Assembly (NCBI GenBank): GCA_001586965.3
Contig: LUCW03000755.1
Coordinates: 1 to 40,000, forward strand
From: Sphaeroforma sirkka
Taxonomy: Eukaryota; Opisthokonta; Ichthyosporea; Ichthyophonida
Reading direction: 5' to 3'
DNA length: 40,000 nucleotides
The notes below the pieces were generated by a model. The model did not search any database, was not told the origin of the DNA, and saw only the letters and a list, made by a program, of their open reading frames with translations. A program made the position numbers and the translations under genes. Shown here one piece after another: positions 30,401 through 40,000 of this stretch; position 1 is the stretch's first letter; each line of letters starts with the position of its first letter.

Positions 30401-31640
30401 GATGAGGTGCACACCACGAGGAAGCGTTAGTGCGATGATGGCCGCGAGAGAACCCTAAACCCTAAAGAGTGAATCAACTCAAAATCGGACCAACGTGGAA
30501 TGTATGCATCGGCCATACACAATACGCAAATATCAGCCAAATAGCCGAAAGAGCGCGGTCAACTGTGGACACGTACATTTCACTTCATATCTGCTGACGT
30601 GAAGTCAGAGAGATGTGGCAAACGTGCAACAACTATATTATCAATCCAAGCAACGACGCAAGTGCAAGTGCAAGCCAATTAAAAACATTCTCCAATCAAC
30701 ACTATTGTTTCTTGGACCAAATTTTTGTAGAATAGCATATGCAGAAACGAACGCAGCGTAGAATGCCAAAAAAGCGTCAACTGTACCACTACAGCTCACA
30801 ACGGGAAGGCGATATACATCTCACTGTGCTCGCGTATCCGCATCTGACGCTTTAAAAATACACGCACTGTGACGGTCTCCATGTGACTGCTGAAGTGCAG
30901 CCTACCATACGACAGTACATTCAAACGCTCGATCACTTTGAATATAAGCCTGCGCTGTAAGCACACCTGAGTGATAATAACTCCAAACTGCAGCCAGATG
31001 CCCACTAACTCTTTGTTGCCGGCGCCCCAGGCTTGGCCACACAGCGTAATCAGCGCAGCAGTGCCACCCCACACGGCCATCAGAGGCAGCGACGTCCACA
31101 CTTGCGCCAACGAAGCAGCCGCAAGATATTGTGTACCGAAATGCCCCTGTGATCACAAGTATGTAGAATGTTAGTCACCGTAAGCATGAGTACGTAGAAT
31201 GATAGTCCCCATTCGTACAAGAAAAACGCGACGGAAGGCTATGCTCCGAGTATTGACAAAACTTAAGAATGATGTGGCGTGTTTCAAACCAATTGTATCT
31301 TAGGGGGTGAGAGCACTAGCATGATTACTTTGAGCTGTTGTATATATACCGATAGGCTGCGAAAACCCACCACCACGCGTACAAAATAACACGCTAATCA
31401 ACGATCACCGTGGATCACAGTACGTGCGGAGCAACAAAACGTTCAACAATCTAAAAAGCAAGTAGGCGGACAACTCACCAAGAAGGCTGAGTCAATGGAC
31501 GTTAAAGCAATTCGCGTGACAGTCGCCAGTGACACCTGCCATGACATGCTCAGCAGGTCAAGGAACTCCTCCTTCATATTCACTGGAGGCTCATTGCGCA
31601 TGACCTGACTGTCAGACCTTTTCACTTCGGGTTCAGCCAT
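27465..31640 (-). CDS. MATE family multidrug/toxin extrusion transporter
   Basis: Complete eight-exon gene on the minus strand: 31640-31479, 31146-30967, 30384-30214, 29482-29234, 29061-28876, 28684-28407, 28163-27977 and 27641-27465 (TGA). All introns are GT/AG; six are phase 0 and one is phase 2. The product is about 529 aa with 12 hydrophobic segments. MATE hallmarks include SAFLGHFGTQYLAAASLAQV, ITLCGQAWGAGN after TM2, LRQYFQAMGIMW, GFIGSPLATV, STQVKVANYMGAGRP at the start of TM8, and TIGTWLIEIPVAF. A short acidic cytosolic tail follows (ALPEEDDEEAEALLPGG). The family exchanges H+ or Na+ for organic cations at membranes. TM7 reads FPVAMNSLVSTLANS and lacks the glutamates usual in eukaryotic H+-coupled MATEs. 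A GTATGT after RRLSE could be an alternative donor, giving a different C-terminus. Confidence 0.94.
27873..27972. repeat. 33-bp tandem repeat after MATE exon 7 donor
   Basis: Three units of a 33-bp sequence (ACAAGTACATATGAGCAGG core on the plus strand) begin within 6 bases of the GTATGT donor at 27976. Confidence 0.88.
28332..28425. repeat. Duplicated MATE exon 6 / intron 6 border with telomere-like filler
   Basis: The border sequence AGCACTCATACCTGATCCAG (plus strand, 28397 on) has a diverged second copy at 28339 inside the intron. Between them is CCTAAACCCTAAACT. The inner copy keeps a GTATGAG donor-like core. Confidence 0.8.
29683..29955 (-). other. Open frame with signal-peptide-like start in MATE intron 3
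   Basis: A 90-codon frame in the 731-bp intron starts MRLSSVHITPLFLFLAALAL and continues VVTGALPV, the pattern of a cleaved signal peptide. The rest matches nothing I recognise. It is probably chance, but it is the only non-repetitive intronic frame of this kind here. Confidence 0.2.
30451..30467. repeat. Telomere-like CCCTAAA pair in MATE intron 2
   Basis: AACCCTAAACCCTAAAG lies in intron 2, about 70 bases from the exon 3 acceptor. Confidence 0.65.
31158..31219. repeat. 31-bp duplication beside MATE exon 2 acceptor
   Basis: Two copies of an AGTATGTAGAATGTTAGTC-like unit with a 31-bp period lie 12 bases upstream of the acceptor of exon 2 on the gene strand. Confidence 0.8.
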
Positions 31641-33600
31641 GATGACGGAATCTGTTTATGTACTCTATTCACCTACTATCCCGGTGTAAAACACCAGTTG
31701 ATAAGATAACGCACTTAGTTCTGGTATATCGTGACCGAGGGCGAGAGATACATGCACGTCCCTACTACGTGGATAAAGTAGATACTTCGTAGAATTGCGT
31801 GTGTAGCGCTGATATAATTGTGCATTTCGCTGTGCCTGTTCAGCTGTTGCTGTTTTTTTAATGTTTGCTGGTATATTTGGGTACATAAATTTGGGCCTTT
31901 GGACCCGAATTCTCACGAATGGACGAGAATGTAGTTGTCCTAAAATTCTGCTGTTTGAAAAAAAAGAAAAAAGCTGTGAGTCTTGTGACTACTGAGTACA
32001 GACTGCTTGTGCGGCGATACGCTCAGAGCCAATAAATTTCGTTGCAGTCGCAAATTCGCAATCCAATATGGAAATCCGAAATCAGGAACCTCAATGCACC
32101 TGTAGGAATAATTGGGTGCATTCTCGGCTTTGGACTTCATCTCTCGAGAGGAATAGACCCATTTCAGTTCTACAAGGCTCCCATACTGGGTAATGCAGAC
32201 GCTAAATACCCGCCACCGCCTGGGGAAGTGTATGTAAATATTGTGATTTCAAATTGTGGCGGTTTCACGGCTCACTCTCACCTCTTGGTTCTGGGCCCCT
32301 AAGGCTCTGAGGCTCTGAGGCTCTGAGGCTCTGAGGCTCTGAGGCTGGGCCTCTGCCCTCTTGCCCTCACTCAGACCCTCATACACTCACACTGTTATGT
32401 ACTGGGGGACCTGGGGGATGAACCCCCAAGTCTAACTGCTCACTACTAGCTCAGGCTCTGTCCATGAGAGTACTAAGTATCATTACGAGTTACATAATAA
32501 TCAGTGGACCAATAATTAACATTGACAAAACCTAATATGGACATTCATTATTTTCTACACACATTTTGACTATTCTGAATCTGATATTTGTCCCTCTGTG
32601 TCCTGCAACTGTGAGACGTGAGTTTGTGACTATCTCGCTCTCGCTGGTAAAAAAAAGCAGAGTATTTTAAAAATACGTCGGTAAATTTCATCAATTTGTC
32701 CATACTTATTACTCCATAGCCTTCTGAAAACCAAATTTGAACTAATAATAGTAATTGTATTTATTTTCTATTATAAATACGAACTTTTAACGACCTTGCG
32801 GCGGCTTGCGGCCTTGCGTCTTTTTGTGTGACTGCGTGTGACTATGCGTGGTTAAGAATTTGGCAGCCTATTTTGACCCATTTTTACGTACTTACGTTTA
32901 AAAATCGATCCGTTAAACGTATATGTTTAACGTTTATATCGTAAATGGTACAGTATGTTATAGAGATGTTATGAGCTCAGGTGTGTGGGGCTTGAGCTTA
33001 GAGCCCTTGGGGCTTAGATTCCTTGGAATTTGCAAGTTATTAGATTGTAAATATTTGCATCAATATTGAGACAACATATTTGAGCGTATGTATGATGCTT
33101 AAATATGTGCATATATTCACAGGCACATTGGGGTTATCTTTTATCATATGTAGCGATGTTACAGGTAGTGCAGGTAGATAAATTGAGTGGCGTCCATTAA
33201 TATTTCGCACACGCTGATCACGATACCGTTCTCAGGATTGTAATACGTCTGGTAGTTTGGCTAATCTCTAGGAAGAAAACATCGTATTGCTACACGACAG
33301 CTATTATTTCGCAGTGGGGGATCATATATCAAATAAGGGAGGAACTGGAACCAAAATGTGTAAATATGAGGAGATAGTAGCTGACCGGCTGTCTTCGAAA
33401 ATGTGTAAATATGGGAAAATAGTAGCTGACCGGCTGTCTTTTCATACTACTTTGCAGCTAGTTAATCATTTTTCTATGTTTATAAAGCTATGCCCATCCT
33501 ATAGCGAGATCGGAAAATTCATTTTCGAATTCATTTTCAAAACTGATTTCCGATAATGTCTTTTATTTTTTACACGGCCGGCGCTCGTAAATCCACGCGC
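31641..33600. other. Intergenic region upstream of the MATE gene
   Basis: No gene recognised. It holds an 8-bp array AGGCTCTG (about six units, 32301-32347) and a 45-bp tandem duplication at 33353-33442. The plus-strand frame 32042-32302 has no identifiable domain. Confidence 0.55.
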
Positions 33601-33606
33601 GCAAGC

Positions 33607-35560
<1,954 letters not shown>

Positions 35561-36550
35561 CTTATATATATTTCTTTACAAACATGTTCATATACATATT
35601 TTATATAGAATTACGTCCATAATCTTACATATATACAGTTCTTGGTGCTGGTTCTTTGTGTCATTGAGTCATGATTAAACAATGTGTGTTACTGATCGTA
35701 CTTGCATGCTCGGCTACGCTGTTCCTATCACTGCCTATACAAATATGCGTCTCCCTTGGTGTAGTTGACTGCAATCAGCTTTTGCTAAAAAATATATATA
35801 TACTACTAATTGTTGTGTGCGGCTGTGTTTATTTGAATTGTTGTTGAGGTGGCAGTTGGCTTTAAAAATGCCATACTGCAACAGTTTGATGTGTAGTTCA
35901 ATAGCAAATGAAGACTGCAATACACCTTGAACTGTACGTTATTCCATGTCCTTCACAGTGAGGCGTGTGGTGCTCTCTCTTTGGCCACTCTATTGCAACA
36001 ACTCAACAGAATGAACCCTTGGGATATAAATAAAGTGGCGACCGCCAGAACAATCTTGCGGAAAGGACATATACTCCCGCTGTGAATAATATCTTAAACC
36101 CCAAAACCCGAACTGACATGATATTAAATTGCTAGGGCGGGTGCTGGGAAATTGTAGAATGAGTTCCGACCCTTTTGCATTCATATAGTGCATCGGGCGC
36201 TTAGACTGTAGCATCACTCTGTAACCATCGCAACCATATCAGTACTTGTATACTCTGTAACCATAGCAATCATAGCATTACTTTGTATAGGGACAGATGG
36301 ACATCAACAACTAAATATAGTCCGCATAGGGGCCCTCGAGGCTTTAGACGGTACAGCATTCGCAAACACAAAACTCAGCCGATTCAATCACAATTCGTGC
36401 TTTCATATGGAGACACCGCGGCAGCGCTCAGTGTGACTACTAGCAAACCCTTCAGAAGCGTTTGACTTGTATACGAGCAAGCCTTTCAGCCTTAAAGTCA
36501 CACCATCTGAGTGATACGATACCGAGCACTTCAGACGTAGCAGAGTGCAT
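35561..36550. other. Intergenic stretch downstream of MEMO1
   Basis: No exon or domain recognised. A short TAAACCCCAAAACCC telomere-like word lies near 36093. Confidence 0.5.
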
Positions 36551-36551
36551 G

Positions 36552-36672
36552 ACTTATGATGTGCACAGTGATTGGCTTATGATGTACACAGTGATTGGCT
36601 TATGATGTGCACAGTGATTGGCTTATGATGTGCACAGTGCTAATGATGTGAACAGTGATTGGCTTATGATGT
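36552..36672. repeat. 23-bp tandem repeat that includes the MEMO1 stop codon
   Basis: Five units of TGATGTGCACAGTGATTGGC plus TTA lie downstream of the gene. The gene-proximal unit contributes the last codons and the TAA at 36664-36666. Confidence 0.88.
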
Positions 36673-39600
36673 GGAGGTCTTCCAAGTAGCCGACCCAGCT
36701 GCATAGCTCACGGATGAGTCACTCCTCGTCTTAACTTTGCTTGACTGTGAGTACGCAAGGAACTTCACCCGCACCTCCAGAGGGTCTGAGCTTCTCTCTA
36801 GCGCCGACACAGCCTGTCATTAAGAAAGAAACAAATTACACTCCATAGTGAAATCAAGTTATAACGTTTTTCCCGCAAGTAAAATGAATATATTGTTTCA
36901 GATATGCGCGTTACGTACATAGTGCACTATTCGGTTTCAACGCGTGGGAATAAATAGTGCGCCGTGTCAGTGTCAGTGTGCCAGAAGAAACACACAACTT
37001 ACATGCAGCATGACCTGCAGCGGATAGCGTCCACAGATAGTATTGCCTGTTCGGAGCAGGTAGTCTTCGAATCCTTGGGTGTCCTTGTGCTCTATCAGTG
37101 TCATTCCCAATCTGTCTGTGGCCTCGATGCTCTGGTGTATTTCTGCGTACTTTTTATCCACCGGGCGGTGGTCAAAGTGTGCGCCCCTGTTTGCGCATGT
37201 ATAGTACAAGTACCCAAAATTCAACAAAAAAAATATATGTCTGCACCCGTTATTGAACAAAGAAGGGCTCATGTGCACCTTTAGTTCACAATCCAGCAGC
37301 ATTGAACCTGGCGTCCTGCCCAGCGGGCGTACTTGTCATGTTTGCTCTTCATGTGTCAGTGGAGATTGTTTAAACACTCTCACAATGCGAGTGCTCAGCT
37401 ATCGCACCAGTGCTTTTCAGTAAAGGGTTATGCACGGATAAGAACGCAACGAGAGCTACCTACCAGTGAACGCAATGAGAGCTACCTATCAGTGAACGCA
37501 ATGAGAGCTACCTATCAGTGAACGCAATGAGAGCTACCTACCTGTGAACGCAATGAGAGCTACCTACCAGTAAACGCAATGAGAGCTACCTATCAGTGAA
37601 CGCATTGAGAGCTACCTACCTGTGAACGCAATGAGAGCTACCTACCAATGAACGCAATGAGAGCTAGCTACCAGGGAATACGATGAGAGCTACCTACCAG
37701 TGGCAGAAATCAGTCGAGACAATGCATACTGTCGCGGGGTCTGTCAGATACGTTGCCAGCAGTTGGCCGTAGTGGGATGCTTGCGTTGGGTCTATTTGCC
37801 CCACCAGCACAGGTATCACTGTGTATTGTTGGCTGCGCGCACAGCGAGAAAGGCGAAAGGCGATTTAATCAAAACACCCAAAATCATTTAATGATGTAGG
37901 TGGACAATCCTTTAAAGATGTAGGTAGGGTTTTGAGATTAGCTTTGTGCAGGGTATTTGCGACAAAGACTAATTTCCGGATTTCTTTAACTCCTGACAGT
38001 GGCACGCAGTGTTGGCTCACACTGTATTGCATGTGGCGCACTGAGAGGTCTACGTGGAAAGCTTGGAGGCTTCAATTGATCATCAAAAAAAGAATTGACC
38101 ATCCGTCATACTCGTGAGATCTGCAATGACCTGCTACTTTAGGAGCTCAAATCTAAAGGCAAACATTTATGAAACCCTAAAAACGCTAAACCACTAAACA
38201 CTCTTCTTTCTAAATCCAAAGCTATATGCCTACGTTGATTTCGCACTCAGTAATACAAGGTAAATCCATATTTTATTTATTTGGGAACACTCAATATTCT
38301 ATAGAGATTCGGCTCATTGGTGCTAACTTAATTTTCCAAAATAAATAACAACAACTTGACAAGTGAAAAAGCAGCAGTATCACACGTGGAGGCTCACCCT
38401 TTCATTATCTTCTGCAGATACGGCAGTTGCATCTCAATGCTGTGCTCCACCTCGTCTACTTTTTGGGACATCACTTTGAAGTCGCCTGACGCTCTCAACT
38501 CCTGCAGCACTGCAATGTAAGGCCATGCGGAGTGTGCATGTAGTCTCACTAATTAGTATGTGCTAGTGTGGCGAAGGACACGGGATTTAAATGAAAGAAC
38601 CATTGATTGAAAGCACTACGTTGCAATGCGTTGCTACGACTACGGTGATGTTTAATCATACAGAGATGAGTGCGCCGACACCAGGGCACACAACAAGCAA
38701 CTCGATCCCAGAATCGCCACATACGACCCAAACGATTAAAATCTGTCAGGAAATTACAATCCATCCCATGAACAACTCATCAAATTACTTCCATTTAGAG
38801 AAGTTAACAAACATATGAACGACAAGCAAACGAAAAGATATGTGAGAAGTGCTCGTGCAAACTGCACACAACTCAAGAAAGTGTCTAACCTCTACCAAAC
38901 ACAACACAGCCGATGAGAAGACTGAGTCTAAAAATAGTACACAACAAAGCAGACGAGATGGCTGAGTCTAAAAATAGCACACAACAGAGCAGACGAGATG
39001 GCTGAGTCTAAATATAGCACACAACAGAGCAGTCGAGACGGCTGAGTCTAAAAATAGCACACAACAGAGCAGACGTGATGGCTGAATCTAAAGGTACCTT
39101 CGGTGTCCAGAGTTATGTTGCCCAAAGGAGTGGCGTATTCCTCAAACACAGGCAGGGCGCAGCAGTCAAAGTGCGCACGATGCGACGGCCCCAGGATAAA
39201 CACGCGCTTTCTGCATGGGACAAACAGCCAGCACACGCCACACAACTGGTAATTAGCCATCCACGCGAGACGCTATTCTGAAGGAATGCAAGACACTACT
39301 GTGCAAAATATACGACGCACATTCAAACATGGAGCATACTACGCACATTCAAAAAACCACGCAATTATAATATAATACACACGTGCAATACAATATACTA
39401 CATATCTATAATATACTACAAAAATTCAATACGCTACGCTTATACAATATACTACGCACACTAATACAATACACGTGCACTACAATATACCACACATCTA
39501 TAATGTCCTACACACATTCAATACACTACGCTTATATAATATACTACGCACATTCAAAAAAACCACGCGCGCATTGTAATATTATACACACATTCTATAC

Positions 39601-39916
39601 AATACGCACATACAATAGACTACACATCTATAATATACTACACACATTCAATACACAACGCTTATACAATATACTACGCACATTCGAAATTCTGCGCCCA
39701 ATCAATACACTGCACATATACAACATACGACATACGTGGAACATACAACACACACAACCACATACGTTGTGCTGGGATCGATCTGTGCGTAAGCGTATGC
39801 GGCGGTATCTCCACAGTACGTGTAACCTGCATGAGGGGCAATGATGATTCGCGCAGGAGTGTGATGTTCCGCCACGACATCCAGCCACGCACTCAGCTGA
39901 GAGTTCAGCTCACACG
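36664..39916 (-). CDS. MEMO1: MEMO1 family protein
   Basis: Six exons on the minus strand: 39916-39766 (start uncertain), 39210-39098, 38509-38398, 37832-37698, 37186-37003 and 36813-36664 (TAA). All internal borders are GT/AG and phases 2, 1, 2, 2, 0 join perfectly. The exons give about 281 aa, against about 297 for the human protein. Conserved blocks in order: [76 protein letters not shown] and SSVSYAAG. The metal-site His in PHAG, GPSH and DFCHW and the Cys of NTICG are kept. MEMO1 proteins are dioxygenase-like copper-binding cytosolic proteins linked to cell motility and redox control. The N-terminus is either an ATG at 39962 (MAHC) or, more likely, an upstream exon joined at the acceptor CCGTAG at 39917. 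Confidence 0.94.
37441..37700 (-). repeat. 26-bp minisatellite of GTAGGT donors, MEMO1 intron 4
   Basis: About 10 copies of a 26-bp unit; on the gene strand each unit reads GTAGGTAGCTCTCATTGCGT then TCACAG or TCACTG. The first copy contains the true exon 4 donor (GTAGGT at 37697). Some units carry CAG before GTAGGT, a near-perfect donor consensus. Confidence 0.92.
38160..38200. repeat. Telomere-like words in MEMO1 intron 3
   Basis: GAAACCCTAAAAACGCTAAA lies in intron 3, another CCCTAAA-type word within an intron. Confidence 0.55.
38901..39095. repeat. 40-bp tandem repeat after MEMO1 exon 2 donor
   Basis: Four to five units of a 40-bp sequence (GCTGAGTCTAAAAATAGCAC then ACAACAGAGCAGACGAGATG). 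The array starts within 5 bases of the exon 2 donor at 39097. Confidence 0.92.
39295..39765. repeat. Higher-order AT-rich repeat filling MEMO1 intron 1
   Basis: Nested repeats of words like AATATACTACGCACATTCAA. The larger unit, containing CTACGCTTATACAATATACT, recurs near 39430, 39525 and 39655. The block extends to the exon 1 donor at 39765. Confidence 0.8.
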
Positions 39917-40000
39917 CTACGGAGATACCCACAGAGTGACACGTGAGTGTTATGGTGCAGTGGGCCATGACACACAAAGTTAGACCTTATCATTACGCTG

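Noticed and set aside
37441..37700. CRISPR-like appearance of evenly spaced repeats (also 21766-22468 and 38901-39095)
   Set aside because: Repeat units are contiguous with no unique spacers, and the locus is a eukaryotic intron.

Overview
The window is nuclear DNA from an intron-rich eukaryote. Reading the minus strand exon by exon, with GT/AG borders and codon phases checked at nearly every junction, gives four protein genes, all transcribed right to left, and one decayed retrotransposon in the same orientation. There is no operon structure, Shine-Dalgarno context, rRNA or recognisable tRNA. The gene set (MEMO1, an APMAP/strictosidine-synthase-like protein, a eukaryotic MATE transporter, a FAR1/FLYWCH-like zinc-finger protein), introns of about 170-1350 bp and the very heavy microsatellite load would fit a protist such as a unicellular relative of animals, but the species cannot be fixed from sequence alone.

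Layout. 19-6082: at least six exons of a zinc-finger protein with long His/Thr-rich linkers, running off the left edge. 6100-7000: two tandem arrays of about 28 bp. 7000-19300: AT-rich DNA poor in tandem repeats, holding a broken Ty3/gypsy-type element (Gag/NC to integrase C-terminus, about 15.5 to 11.4 kb) and weak open frames. 19348-24561: an APMAP-like membrane-anchored beta-propeller protein in seven identified exons, with one short exon still missing. 24.6-27.4 kb: AT-rich intergenic DNA. 27465-31640: a complete eight-exon MATE transporter of about 529 aa. 31.6-36.6 kb: intergenic, dominated by a TA/ATA block. 36664-39916: six exons of MEMO1, complete except for the extreme N-terminus.

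The genes have no evident shared pathway. The most striking feature is structural: introns of all four genes are filled with minisatellites or local duplications that start at, or within tens of bases of, a splice junction. In two cases the repeat unit itself contains a consensus 5' splice site (GTGAGT about 46 times in APMAP intron 3; GTAGGT about 10 times in MEMO1 intron 4). Short telomere-like TTTAGGG/TTTTAGGG runs occur in most of the larger introns. Together these suggest that intron ends here are hot spots for local duplication and repair. I found no clear multi-gene novel system; the intron architecture is the best candidate for something undescribed.
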